Origin: Mitsuokella sp. oral taxon 131 str. W9106 | GTDB taxonomy: Bacteria > Bacillota > Negativicutes > Selenomonadales > Selenomonadaceae | Assembly: GCF_000469545.1 (NCBI RefSeq) | Contig: NZ_KI273067.1 | Span: 1-64,000, forward strand | DNA length: 64,000 nucleotides | Direction of reading: 5' to 3' | Shown: in pieces, positions 1 through 8,440 of the stretch | How positions within the stretch are numbered: the stretch's first letter is position 1 | How the letters are laid out: each line of letters opens with the position of its first letter | Notes under the pieces: model-generated | What the model was told of the DNA's origin: nothing | The model's database searches: none | The model's input: only the letters and a program-made list of their open reading frames with translations | Position numbers and translations under genes: made by a program

Positions 1-67
1 TTTTTGCGTCAATTTATTTTACAACTTACGATACGATGTACGGGCTGTTTTGTTTGACGGCGAAAGA

Positions 68-96
68 TTGACTTTGCACGTGCCTTACGTTAAAAT
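68..96 (+). promoter_or_regulatory. Promoter of glmS
   Basis: TTGACT (68-73) and TAAAAT (91-96) are separated by 17 bases, a good sigma-A type match. Transcription would start near 103, about 60 bases before the ribozyme core. Nothing gene-like is seen in bases 1-67. Confidence 0.75.
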
Positions 97-164
97 GTCT
101 AACGAGAAGAAATCCAGAGAAAATGCCTGCTGTTCTGGTAATACGGAAAAGATGGAATCATCTT

Positions 165-312
165 AGCGCTGGTTCTCATGCGTGACATGAGAGGACGAGG
201 AGAAGGTTGTCGAGCCGTCAGCGGATGCCTTCCGGCCGCCCGCCGATAGATTCCCGGCAAAGCCCGTGCGCGAGCGCGGGGACAAAATGGGATGGGGCGC
301 AGCAGGCGCGTG
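165..312 (+). ncRNA. glmS ribozyme: glmS ribozyme (glucosamine-6-phosphate-activated self-cleaving leader)
   Basis: The leader contains the ordered glmS ribozyme landmarks: AGCGC at 165-169 with the expected cleavage site between A165 and G166, a P2-like hairpin (TCTCATG/CATGAGA, 174-192), the core GACGAGG, then TGTCGA and GCGGATGCCT followed by CCGGC. The family cleaves its own mRNA when glucosamine-6-phosphate binds, which lowers glmS expression. It lies directly upstream of glmS, as expected. The 3' boundary is approximate. I recognised this from memory of the Bacillus sequence, not by a covariance search. Confidence 0.88.
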
Positions 313-339
313 GGGAATTTTCCCCAAGGAGGGAATTTT

Positions 340-2169
340 ATGTGTGGTATTGTCGGCTATATCGGCGACAAGCAGGCGGCGGAGTTCCTGCTCGACGGAC
401 TCTCGAAGCTTGAGTATCGCGGCTACGACTCGGCAGGCATCGCGGTCTACGACGGCGCGAAGATTCGCGTCGAGAAGAGCGTCGGTCGTCTCGCCGCACT
501 GCGCGACAAGATCGGCAGCAACATGCCGAAGGGCACGCTCGGCATCGGCCATACGCGCTGGGCGACGCATGGACGCCCGTCTGACCGCAACGCACATCCG
601 CATACGGACTGCAGCGGGGACTTCGTCATCGTCCACAACGGCATCATCGAGAACTACCTCGCACTGAAAGAGGATCTCATTGAGAAGGGGCACGACTTTA
701 AGTCCGAGACGGATACGGAGGTCGTCGCACATCTCCTCGAAGAAGTCTACAACGGCGATTTCGTCTCGTCGATCCGCGAAGTCCTGCGCCGTATCGAGGG
801 TTCCTATTCGCTCGTGTTCATGAGCAGGAAGCATCCCGATATGCTCGTCTGCACGAAGCAGGACAACCCGCTGGTCATCGGAATCGGCGAGGGGGAAAAC
901 TTCATCGCATCCGATATTCCCGCGATCATTTCGCGCACGCGCCGCACTTACATCCTGAACGACGGCGAGCTCGCCGTCGTCAAGAAGGATTCGATCCAAA
1001 TCACGAACCGCGAGGGCGAAGCGGTTACGAAGAAGGTCTTCGAAGTCAACTGGAACGCTGAGGCAGCGGAAAAGGGCGGCTACGAGCACTTCATGCTCAA
1101 GGAGATCCACGAGCAGCCGAAGGCGGTGCGCGACACGATGAGCCAGCGTATCGCGAAGGATGGCAAGCGCATTGTGATGGATGAGCTCAAGTGGGATGCC
1201 GACTATCTGAATTCGTTCAACAAGATCTACATCGTCGCCTGCGGCACGGCGTACCATGCTGGGCTTGTCGGCAAGTTCTACATCGAGAAGATGGCACGCG
1301 TGCTCGTCGAGGTCGACGTCGCATCGGAGTTCCGCTATCGCAATCCGATCGTCGATGAGAATACGCTGCTCATCGTCGTCTCGCAGTCCGGCGAGACGAG
1401 CGATACGCTCGCCGCACTCAAGGAGTCGAAACGTCTCGGCGCAAAGACGCTCGCGATCACGAACGTCGTCGGCTCGTCGATCGCACGCGAGGCGGATCAG
1501 GTGCTCTACACGTGGGCAGGCCCTGAGATCGCCGTCGCGTCGACGAAAGCCTATACGACGCAGCTCATTCTCTTCTTCATGCTCTCCCTCTACATGGCGC
1601 AGATCCGCGGCACGCAGAGTCCGGAGCGCGTCGAGGCGCTTATTTCGAGACTCAAGGAGATCCCTGCGCAGGTCAGCGAGACGCTCTCGGATGTTGAGCC
1701 GATCAAGACGTTTGCGAAGCAGTACGGCTTCAACGAGGATGTCTTCTACATCGGCCGTGCGCTCGACTATGAGGTCGCGCTTGAAGGCGCGCTGAAGCTC
1801 AAGGAGGTTTCCTATATCCACGCCGAAGCGTATGCGGCAGGCGAGCTCAAGCACGGCACGCTCGCGCTCATCATTGAGGGCGTTCCCGTCATCGCGCTCG
1901 CGACGCAGAAGAGTGTCTACGAGAAGACCCTCTCGAATATCAAGGAGGTCAAGGCGCGCGATGCTGTCGTCATCGGGCTTGCGGCGGCAGGCGACACGGA
2001 GCTCTCCAAATACGTCGACCATGTCATCACCGTCCCGCAGACGGATGAGCTGCTCATTCCGCTCCTGACGGTCGTTCCGCTGCAGCTTCTCGCTTACTAT
2101 GCGGCAATCACGCGTGGCTGCGATGTCGACAAGCCGCGCAACCTCGCGAAGTCGGTTACGGTGGAGTAA
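340..2169 (+). CDS. glmS: Glutamine--fructose-6-phosphate aminotransferase (isomerizing)
   Basis: Makes glucosamine-6-phosphate from fructose-6-phosphate and glutamine, the first step towards UDP-GlcNAc for peptidoglycan and LPS. The protein has 609 residues. The chosen ATG at 340 follows AAGGAGGG and places the nucleophile Cys at residue 2 (MCGIVGYIG), as glutamine amidotransferase processing requires; an upstream start in the same frame would bury it. A class II glutaminase domain is followed by two SIS sugar-isomerase domains (VACGTAYHAG near residue 297, SQSGETSDT near 347, a second SIS near 470). The C-terminus KPRNLAKSVTVE is the usual ending. It stands alone between its ribozyme and a terminator. 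Confidence 0.98.
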   Translation: MCGIVGYIGDKQAAEFLLDGLSKLEYRGYDSAGIAVYDGAKIRVEKSVGRLAALRDKIGSNMPKGTLGIGHTRWATHGRPSDRNAHPHTDCSGDFVIVHNGIIENYLALKEDLIEKGHDFKSETDTEVVAHLLEEVYNGDFVSSIREVLRRIEGSYSLVFMSRKHPDMLVCTKQDNPLVIGIGEGENFIASDIPAIISRTRRTYILNDGELAVVKKDSIQITNREGEAVTKKVFEVNWNAEAAEKGGYEHFMLKEIHEQPKAVRDTMSQRIAKDGKRIVMDELKWDADYLNSFNKIYIVACGTAYHAGLVGKFYIEKMARVLVEVDVASEFRYRNPIVDENTLLIVVSQSGETSDTLAALKESKRLGAKTLAITNVVGSSIAREADQVLYTWAGPEIAVASTKAYTTQLILFFMLSLYMAQIRGTQSPERVEALISRLKEIPAQVSETLSDVEPIKTFAKQYGFNEDVFYIGRALDYEVALEGALKLKEVSYIHAEAYAAGELKHGTLALIIEGVPVIALATQKSVYEKTLSNIKEVKARDAVVIGLAAAGDTELSKYVDHVITVPQTDELLIPLLTVVPLQLLAYYAAITRGCDVDKPRNLAKSVTVE

Positions 2170-2195
2170 GGCCGTTACGTGCACCTGGTATGATG

Positions 2196-2233
2196 AAATC
2201 CCTGCTGTCATGAAAAGAGAGCAGGGATTTTTT
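2196..2233 (+). terminator. Rho-independent terminator of glmS
   Basis: AATCCCTGCT (2197-2206) pairs perfectly with AGCAGGGATT (2220-2229), followed by a T run to 2233. Confidence 0.9.
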
Positions 2234-2282
2234 GAAGGGAAACACGAAATCCATTTTCGGGTCCGTGCGAAAGGAGCATTTC

Positions 2283-2930
2283 ATGAAAGCGTTTATTTAC
2301 GACATGGACGGCGTGATCGCCGACACCGAGCCCGTGCATACGAAGGCGGAGAGAATTGTCCTTCAGGACATGGGCATCGAGGTCACGGACGAGTTCCTCG
2401 CGCAATATCAAGGCGTGACGGATCTCATGATGTACGAGGATCTGAAGGAGAAATTCCATTTCGCGCCGTCGGCTGCGGAGGTGGCGAAGAAGAAGGCCGC
2501 GCTTTTCCAGAAGATCATGCGCGAAGAGCACGTGACGCCTATCGAAGGCATCCTCGCGCTCATCGAAAAGACGCATGAACGCCGCAAGACCGGCCTCAAG
2601 ACGGCGATTGCGAGTTCGTCGAGCCGCGCATTCATCTCGTTCGTCGTCGACGACCTCGGCATCCGCGACAAGTTCGACTTCCTCATGAGCGGCGAGAGCG
2701 TGCCGCGTTCGAAGCCAGATCCAGTCGTTTACCTGCAGACGGCAGAACACCTTGGCGTAGCGCCTGCGGACTGCGTCGTCATCGAGGACACGAAGAGCGG
2801 CGCGCTCGCGGCGAAGGCGGCAGGCATGCGCTGCATCGGATTCAAGAGCCCGCACAGCTTCCATCCGGATCTCTCGATGTGTGATGCGGTTGTCACCCGC
2901 ATAGCGGATGTCGACCCTTCCGAATGGTAA
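2283..2930 (+). CDS. HAD-superfamily phosphatase, beta-phosphoglucomutase-like
   Basis: A 215-residue HAD hydrolase. Motif I is DMDGV (nucleophile Asp7, acid/base Asp9), followed by the helical cap of the phosphoglucomutase-like subfamily. Motif II Ser lies in IASSSSRAF, motif III Lys in RSKPDP, and motif IV in VIEDTKSGALAA. It probably dephosphorylates or isomerises a small sugar phosphate, but the substrate cannot be told from sequence. The ATG at 2283 follows AAAGGAG; a TTG 51 bases upstream in frame is less likely because it has no good ribosome-binding site. It is separated from glmS by a terminator. Confidence 0.85.
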   Translation: MKAFIYDMDGVIADTEPVHTKAERIVLQDMGIEVTDEFLAQYQGVTDLMMYEDLKEKFHFAPSAAEVAKKKAALFQKIMREEHVTPIEGILALIEKTHERRKTGLKTAIASSSSRAFISFVVDDLGIRDKFDFLMSGESVPRSKPDPVVYLQTAEHLGVAPADCVVIEDTKSGALAAKAAGMRCIGFKSPHSFHPDLSMCDAVVTRIADVDPSEW

Positions 2931-2993
2931 AGGGAGATGGTTTCCTGTATAATACATAACGGGAACAAGAAATCGGGATAAAGGAGTGAAACA

Positions 2994-3557
2994 ATGACGC
3001 GACTGGAAGAAATGCTCGCGGCCAATGCAGCGTATCAGAAGCGTGCGCCGCACGACTACACGGGAGAAAACCGCAGGACGAGCAAACTGCCGAAGAAGAA
3101 GCTCGCGATCTTTGCCTGTATGGATACCAGGCTGACGGGACTCTTGGAGCCAGCGCTCGGCATCGCGCGCGGCGATGCGAAGGTCATCAAGACGGTTGGC
3201 AATTACCTTTCCGGATCGCTCGACAGCGTCATTCGCAGCCTCATGATCGCCATTTACGAGCTTGGCGTCGAGGAGATTGTCGTCATCGGGCATTACGAGT
3301 GCGGCATGGCAAAGACGACGGCGGACAGCCTGGCAAGGGCGATGCGCGAGCGCGGCATTGCAGAAGATGTGATCGCAGCGGCGCATGAAGAGCTTGCCGA
3401 GTGGGCAGACGCATTCCACGATCCCGTGGAGAATGTGCGCCATGCCGTCGAAACGCTGCGCGGGAATCCCTACATCCCGAAATCGGTCAAGGTGCACGGG
3501 CTCATGATCCATCCGCGTACGGCAAAACTGGATCTCATCGTGAGCGGGGACGCGTAG
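2994..3557 (+). CDS. Beta-class carbonic anhydrase
   Basis: A 187-residue cytosolic zinc enzyme that interconverts CO2 and bicarbonate. The zinc ligands are visible: Cys42 and Asp44 in CMDTR, then His100 and Cys103 in GHYECGM. Arg46 of the Asp-Arg dyad is also present. The ATG at 2994 follows AAAGGAG. A TATAAT at 2948-2953 may be its -10 box, but I see no convincing -35. The gene is immediately followed by the remains of Wadjet genes. A second, unrelated carbonic-anhydrase-like protein (gamma class) lies at 29593. Confidence 0.9.
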   Translation: MTRLEEMLAANAAYQKRAPHDYTGENRRTSKLPKKKLAIFACMDTRLTGLLEPALGIARGDAKVIKTVGNYLSGSLDSVIRSLMIAIYELGVEEIVVIGHYECGMAKTTADSLARAMRERGIAEDVIAAAHEELAEWADAFHDPVENVRHAVETLRGNPYIPKSVKVHGLMIHPRTAKLDLIVSGDA

Positions 3558-3936
3558 CAGGATATGGCGTCTGCGGCAAAGGATCGATATATGGAATCCG
3601 CGCGCGTTTGGATGCGGCCTGCCACGATATCACGGAGCACATCGCGAGCATCAACGATTCCCTTCGGGGAATCGACTACAATGCGGGACGCTACATCCAG
3701 ATGGCGTGCGTGCAGGCACATGATGAACGCGTGCGCAGTTTCCGTGCCGAGTTCACTGCCGCACGGACCGTGCGCTTGCTGCGGAAGACATCGATGAGGC
3801 GTTTCTTAAAAGCTCGAATGAGGCGACATTCGGGCCTGCGCTTTTTGCGCGCCTTGACTTGCAGCTCCTGGTCGTGACGCCGCTTTTGAAGCTCGCGACC
3901 ATCGAGCCGTTCATCCGCCACGTCGGTTTCGTCTAG
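3557..3936 (+). pseudogene. jetC: Decayed jetC (Wadjet SMC-like ATPase) fragment
   Basis: Two reading frames together encode pieces of the C-terminal ATPase region of a JetC/MukB-like SbcC-type protein. Frame 2 (about 3600-3756) gives ITEHIASINDSLRGIDYNAG and continues through VRSFRAEF. The text then continues in frame 1 (3757-3936) as CRTDRALAAEDIDEAFLKSS, then LDLQLLVVTPLLKLATIEPF, ending HVGFV and TAG. IDEAF is a Walker B and SSNEAT a D-loop. The Walker A and the SGGQ signature are missing, so there is an internal deletion as well as a frameshift. Family assignment rests on recognising conserved strings of Wadjet JetC, not on a search. Confidence 0.72.
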
Positions 3937-3938
3937 CC

Positions 3939-4112
3939 CCGAATCGTATTTTGCTCTATGGCATGGGTTATGGTATCCTAAAAGCAGTTCGTTTCCTGCC
4001 TTGGCTAAAGGATATGGAACGATTCTACTGGGGCGACCTCGATACGAATGGATTGCGTATCCTGTCGAAATTGAGGCAGGAACGGAAAGGGGAAATGCGA
4101 ATAGCGCTGTAG
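3939..4112 (+). pseudogene. jetD: Decayed jetD (Wadjet nuclease, DUF2220/Toprim-like) fragment
   Basis: Frame 3 encodes NRILLYGMGYGILKAVRFLP, then WLKDMERFYWGDLDTNGLRI and LSKLRQ, ending at TAG 4110-4112. The string YWGD(I/L)DTxG is the hallmark of the DUF2220 domain of JetD, the Toprim-like nuclease of Wadjet plasmid-defence systems. Only about 50 residues remain. The fragment starts two bases after the jetC remnant stop, which keeps the C-then-D order of jetABCD. No jetA or jetB remains are seen. It ends 23 bases before the hydrolase start at 4136. Confidence 0.72.
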
Positions 4113-4135
4113 AAAGGCAATGGCTTCCTAAAATC

Positions 4136-5113
4136 ATGAAGAAAATCATTCTTACCGTTATCCTTACGGCGGTTCTCGTCACCTGCACCATCGTCACGGG
4201 GATCGGCTATTTGTTCGGCAATTATTTTGTGCATTTTGGGCTTGAGCGCGGCACGAAGGACAATCCGAAAGAGCCGCCGCGCGCTTATGCACTATTGATG
4301 CCGCCGGAGGCGCGCGAGTTTGCAAAGCCAGATTATCCGTCGGAACCATGGGACCTCACATCGACGGATGGGCTGCATCTCGCGGCGACGCACTTTTCGC
4401 CGAAGGAGGGACGCATGCAGGAGCCGGAGCGATGGGCGATCGTCGTCCACGGTTACGGCTGCACGCAGCAGAATTCCTACTACATCGCAGAACATTATCT
4501 GCACATGGGCTATCACGTGCTGACGCCGGACCTCCGTGCAGCAGGCGACAGCGAGGGACGCTACCTGACCTTGGGCGTGCGCGAGAGCGAGGACATCGTG
4601 CTTTGGGCGCGCAAGATCGCACGCGAGCGCCCCCATGCGAAGATCCTCATGCACGGCGTGTCGATGGGCGCGGCGACGGTCATGCTCGCAGCGGGGAGGG
4701 ATGACTTGCCGCGCGAGCTCGTCGCCTGTGTCGAGGACTGCGGCTATACGAGTGCCTACGACCTGCTTGCGCTGCAGGTGGAGGAATCGTTCGGCCTGCC
4801 CGCATTTCCGGCGATGAATCTTCTCGACTGGCGCTGCGTGCGCCTAGCGAAGTTTCGCATCAAGGATGCTGCGCCAATCGAGGCGGTGCGCCATGCGCAC
4901 GTGCCGATTCTCTTTATCCACGGGGAAAAGGACACGCTCGTGCCGAACTACATGATGGATCTCTTGTACGATGCGGCAAATGCGCCGCAGAAGGCAACGC
5001 TCCTGATACCGGGCGCGAACCATGCGGCATCGAGCCAGGTGGGCAAGAAACTCTACTTCAAGACGATACGCGATTTCGTCCGTCCCTACATGGACAAGGA
5101 CGAAAGGAAATGA
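4136..5113 (+). CDS. Membrane-anchored alpha/beta hydrolase
   Basis: A 325-residue protein with one N-terminal membrane segment (about residues 3-30) and an alpha/beta-hydrolase domain. The nucleophile elbow is GVSMGA with Ser176, the likely acid is the Asp in HGEKDTLVP, and the likely base is the His in GANHAAS. An HGYG oxyanion-type turn sits at about residues 105-108. It resembles the bacterial BEM46/YqkD-like hydrolases; the substrate is unknown. I chose the ATG at 4136 because it starts the membrane segment. An in-frame upstream start at 4001 would read through jetD remnant sequence in another frame and has no family support. Confidence 0.8.
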   Translation: MKKIILTVILTAVLVTCTIVTGIGYLFGNYFVHFGLERGTKDNPKEPPRAYALLMPPEAREFAKPDYPSEPWDLTSTDGLHLAATHFSPKEGRMQEPERWAIVVHGYGCTQQNSYYIAEHYLHMGYHVLTPDLRAAGDSEGRYLTLGVRESEDIVLWARKIARERPHAKILMHGVSMGAATVMLAAGRDDLPRELVACVEDCGYTSAYDLLALQVEESFGLPAFPAMNLLDWRCVRLAKFRIKDAAPIEAVRHAHVPILFIHGEKDTLVPNYMMDLLYDAANAPQKATLLIPGANHAASSQVGKKLYFKTIRDFVRPYMDKDERK

Positions 5114-5125
5114 GGAGGAATCGCA

Positions 5126-5569
5126 TTGCGGGCAGTAGTGACGCGGGTTAGCTCCGCTTCGGTGACGATAGAGGGCATGGAGCATGGGCGCATTGGGCAG
5201 GGCTTCCTCGTCCTGCTCGGCATTGGCCCTACGGATACGGAGGAGACGTGCGGGCACCTAGCGGAAAAGATCGCACGCACGCGCGTCTTCTCCGACGCGG
5301 AGGGCAAGATGAACCTCTCGATCGATCAAGTGGGCGGCGCGTTTCTCGTCATCTCGCAGTTTACGCTTTACGCCGACGTGAAGAAGCGGCGTCCGGGCTT
5401 TTCGCACGCCGCGCCGCCCGCACTCGCCGCAAGGCTCTACACGCATTTTCTCGCCGTGCTCAAAGGGAAGGGCTTTCGCGTCGTACACGGCGAATTCGGC
5501 GCGGATATGCAGGTCGCGTCCATCAACGATGGCCCCGTGACCTTGCTTTTTGATACGGATGCGTTATGA
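5126..5569 (+). CDS. dtd: D-aminoacyl-tRNA deacylase
   Basis: A 147-residue protein that hydrolyses D-aminoacyl-tRNAs (and Gly-tRNA-Ala), keeping D-amino acids out of translation. The family motif SQFTLYAD and the C-terminal NDGPVT motif, which forms the cross-subunit active site, are both intact. It starts with TTG at 5126 after GAGGAGGA; the start gives the conserved [13 protein letters not shown]. It lies 12 bases after the hydrolase and just upstream of the aminopeptidase, so these genes may share a transcript. Confidence 0.95.
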   Translation: MRAVVTRVSSASVTIEGMEHGRIGQGFLVLLGIGPTDTEETCGHLAEKIARTRVFSDAEGKMNLSIDQVGGAFLVISQFTLYADVKKRRPGFSHAAPPALAARLYTHFLAVLKGKGFRVVHGEFGADMQVASINDGPVTLLFDTDAL

Positions 5570-5595
5570 TGGTCAGGGGAAAAGAGGGATCCTGC

Positions 5596-6831
5596 ATGAA
5601 TGAAACTCTGTGCAAGGAATACGCACGGCTCGTCGTGCGCGTCGGAGTCCATCTCGAGCGCGGTCAGATTCTCGTCCTGACCGCGCCGATCGAGTGTGCC
5701 TCCTTCGCGCGCCTCATTGCGGAGGAAGCGTTCACGGCAGGAGCGCATGATGTCGTGATGGACTGGGGGGACGAATTGTCGGCGCGCCTGCGCTTTATGC
5801 GCGGCAAGAAATCACTCTTCACGGAGTTCCCGGACTGGCGGCGTGCATTCTACACGGACTACGCCGAGCAGGGCGCGGCGTTCGTCACGATCGCCGCGCG
5901 CGATCCGGAGCTGTTTGCAGGAATCGATCCCGAAAAACTCACGCTCGCGAATCAAGCAGCGGGCGCGGCGCTTCTTGCGTACCGCGAACGTCTCATGAGC
6001 AACAAGAACACGTGGTGCATCGTTTCGATCCCGACGAAGAGCTGGGCAAGAAAGGTCTTTCCCGATTGCACGGAAGAGGAAGCCGTTGCGCGCCTATGGA
6101 GAGAGATATTCGCGGCGGTGCGCGTCGGCGAAGGGCGCGATGCCGTGCATGCGTGGCAGGAGCATATCGCGTTCCTGCAAAAGGCGGCGCGTTTCCTGAA
6201 CGAAAGTGATTTTGAACGACTTCATTACACGAATGCGCTTGGCACCGATCTCACCATCGAGCTGCCGAAAGGCCACATTTGGGCGGGAGGAGCGGAGCGC
6301 TCGGCACGTGGCACGCTCTTCGCTGCGAACATGCCGACGGAGGAAGTCTACACCTTGCCAAAGCGCGACGGCGTAAACGGAAAGGCCGTCGCGACGAAGC
6401 CGCTGCACTGCAACGGCAACCTCATCGAGAACTTTTCTCTGACGTTCGCGGAAGGGAAGGTCGTCTCGTTCCATGCGGAAAAAGGTGAGGCCGTGCTGAA
6501 AGAGCTTCTTGCCATGGACGAAGGCGCATCGTATCTCGGAGAAGTCGCGCTCGTTCCGTTCGATTCCCCGATCCGCAATAGCGGCGTGCTCTTTTACAAC
6601 ACGCTTTTCGACGAAAATGCCGCGTGCCATCTTGCGCTCGGAAAAGCCTATCCGACGTGCATCGAAGGCGGCGCGGATATGGACAGCGTGACGCTCGCAC
6701 GGCACGGCGTCAACGATTCCTTTATCCATGCGGATTTCATGGTCGGCAGCAGCGACCTTTCGATTGTCGGCGTACGCCGCAGCGATGGAAAGAAGGTACA
6801 GGTCTTTCGGAATGGGAACTTCGCATTTTAA
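5596..6831 (+). CDS. M29-family metallo-aminopeptidase
   Basis: A 411-residue protein of the thermophilic-aminopeptidase (AmpS/PepS, M29) family, which removes N-terminal residues from peptides using two metal ions. The C-terminal metal-site block is seen: GEVALVPFDSPI, then the FYNTLFDENAACHLALG segment and HGVNDSFIHADFMVGSSDL. The ATG at 5596 follows AAAAGAGGG. Another ATG at 5566 overlaps the dtd stop but adds ten residues not typical of the family. Likely cytosolic. Confidence 0.88.
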   Translation: MNETLCKEYARLVVRVGVHLERGQILVLTAPIECASFARLIAEEAFTAGAHDVVMDWGDELSARLRFMRGKKSLFTEFPDWRRAFYTDYAEQGAAFVTIAARDPELFAGIDPEKLTLANQAAGAALLAYRERLMSNKNTWCIVSIPTKSWARKVFPDCTEEEAVARLWREIFAAVRVGEGRDAVHAWQEHIAFLQKAARFLNESDFERLHYTNALGTDLTIELPKGHIWAGGAERSARGTLFAANMPTEEVYTLPKRDGVNGKAVATKPLHCNGNLIENFSLTFAEGKVVSFHAEKGEAVLKELLAMDEGASYLGEVALVPFDSPIRNSGVLFYNTLFDENAACHLALGKAYPTCIEGGADMDSVTLARHGVNDSFIHADFMVGSSDLSIVGVRRSDGKKVQVFRNGNFAF

Positions 6832-6840
6832 GGAGGGCGC

Positions 6841-7494
6841 ATGATGGGGCGCATAGGGCAGGTTGCAGTAAGTCTCATTTGTTTTTTCATGCTTTTTGCC
6901 GCCTCGGTTCTCGCAGAAGCGGCAGAAGGGGCGAAACCAATGGAGGGGGCGCTCCTCGACACGGATTTTGCCTATCGGGGCGTTGCGCTCGGCGATACGG
7001 AGGAAAAACTGCTCGCCGTTTACGGTGAGCCGCTATTTGATCGTATCATGCGCAAGCAGGGGGTGACGGTCAAGGTCTGCACGTTCCACGGGCACATCGA
7101 TGTCGGCGTCTCCGTGCGCACGAGGCGCGTCGTCGACTTCGTGATGGAGGACGATCCGCCCGTGATGCGCGCGGGCGTGAGACGCGGTGCGACGAAGCAT
7201 CTCATTTGGGCGACGTACGGCAAGACGGAACGCAGATTTCTCGATGGAAAGCTCGCCTATGTCTACACGCGTCCCGGCCATCCGCACGATCATCTCGTGC
7301 TCTTCCTCGACCCGGAAACGGAGTCGCTGGCGTCCGTTCGCCTGACGTCGCTTCCGTTGACCGAGGAAGAAGCCGATGCGCGAGCGGGAGAAGAGGCGCA
7401 GGCGGAGGCGGATGATGGATCCGATCTGAAGGGAATGGATGATTCGGCACTGCCGCATGCCAGCGATGTGAAGCTTGGAGGTGTGCTGCCGTGA
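6841..7494 (+). CDS. Secreted or periplasmic protein of unknown function
   Basis: A 217-residue protein with a clear Sec signal peptide (hydrophobic stretch at about residues 8-23, cleavage after VLAEA). The mature part has two similar segments, GVALGDTEEKLLAVYGEP and RRGATKHLIWATYGKTE. These recall the repeated G-x-T-x(4)-v-x-x-x-YG pattern of small BamE/SmpA-like periplasmic folds. The C-terminus is acidic and probably disordered. I do not recognise a named family. ATG at 6841 follows AAGGAGG. Its stop overlaps the start of the YitT gene by four bases, so the two are translationally coupled. Confidence 0.7.
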   Translation: MMGRIGQVAVSLICFFMLFAASVLAEAAEGAKPMEGALLDTDFAYRGVALGDTEEKLLAVYGEPLFDRIMRKQGVTVKVCTFHGHIDVGVSVRTRRVVDFVMEDDPPVMRAGVRRGATKHLIWATYGKTERRFLDGKLAYVYTRPGHPHDHLVLFLDPETESLASVRLTSLPLTEEEADARAGEEAQAEADDGSDLKGMDDSALPHASDVKLGGVLP

Positions 7495-8426
7495 AATACC
7501 TCCACCTGCACGTCCTCGAAAACCGCGCCCTGCGCTATGCCGGCATCGCGCTCGGCTGCTTCATCGCGAGCTGCTCGATCAATACGTTTCTCGTCCCGGC
7601 ACATCTCTTGACGGGCGGCGCGACGGGCATCGCGATCATTGCCTACTACCTCACGGGACTCCCGATCGGACTGCAGACGTTTCTTTACAACATCCCGCTG
7701 CTCGTCGCCGCATGGCGGCTCTTAGGGCGCAGCTATACGATTGACGTCGTCATCGGCACGGGCATTTTTTCGGTCTTTCTCGACCTCACGCGCTTTTTGA
7801 ACGCCTACGCGCCCGTACAGGACATCATGCTTTCCGCGATATTCGGCGGCGTCTTCAACGGCATCGGCTACGGCATCGTCTTTCGGCTGAACGGCAGCAC
7901 GGGCGGGTTTGACATCATCGGCGCGATCATCAAGAAATACTACTCGATGAGCATGGGCGGCGTGATCTTCGCGTTCAACTGCGGCATCATGTGCGTCGCG
8001 GCGTTCTTCTTCGGCATGGCGCCCGCGATGTTCACGCTCATCTGCATGTACATGAACGCCGCCGTTACCAACAAAGTCATCGCGGGCTTCAACAGCCGCG
8101 AGGCCGTGCTCATTGTATCCGACCGTGCACAGCACATCGCCGAAGGCATTATGGAGATAGGGCGAGGCGTGACATTCCTGCACGGGCAGGGGGCATTCAC
8201 GCGAAGGGAGCGCAATGTCGTATTCGTCGTTGTGAAGCTCACGCAGGTCAGCAGGATCAAGCTTGTCGTCCATGCGATCGATCCGCACGCGTTCATGATC
8301 ATCGTGCCGGCAAATGAAGTCTTAGGGCGTGGCTTCAGTGAACCGGGCTCCGGTGGGAAGACGCCGATCGTGCATCGCGTGCATGACTTGCACGAAGCGT
8401 ATGAGCGTAACCAGCATGGACACTAG
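7491..8426 (+). CDS. YitT-family membrane protein (DUF161 + DUF2179)
   Basis: A 311-residue protein with about five or six N-terminal membrane segments, including LLTGGATGIAIIAYYLTGLP and GSTGGFDIIG, the family glycine motifs. It is followed by a cytosolic ACT-like DUF2179 domain (about residues 205-290). The family is widespread in Firmicutes; its transport substrate is not firmly known. The GTG start at 7491 overlaps the preceding TGA (GTGA) and follows GGAGGTG. Confidence 0.9.
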   Translation: MKYLHLHVLENRALRYAGIALGCFIASCSINTFLVPAHLLTGGATGIAIIAYYLTGLPIGLQTFLYNIPLLVAAWRLLGRSYTIDVVIGTGIFSVFLDLTRFLNAYAPVQDIMLSAIFGGVFNGIGYGIVFRLNGSTGGFDIIGAIIKKYYSMSMGGVIFAFNCGIMCVAAFFFGMAPAMFTLICMYMNAAVTNKVIAGFNSREAVLIVSDRAQHIAEGIMEIGRGVTFLHGQGAFTRRERNVVFVVVKLTQVSRIKLVVHAIDPHAFMIIVPANEVLGRGFSEPGSGGKTPIVHRVHDLHEAYERNQHGH

Positions 8427-8440
8427 AGAGGGATTGCGAT

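Noticed and set aside
163-2211. A 682-codon open frame on the minus strand opposite glmS
   Set aside because: It is the antisense shadow of a GC-rich coding gene, with no ribosome-binding site and Arg/Asp-rich low-complexity content. The same holds for the long antisense frames opposite lysS, rpsA, the EF-G paralogue, the autotransporter and infB.
4001-4135. An N-terminal extension of the alpha/beta hydrolase starting at 4001
   Set aside because: It would read out of frame through the jetD remnant, and the membrane segment starts exactly at the ATG at 4136.
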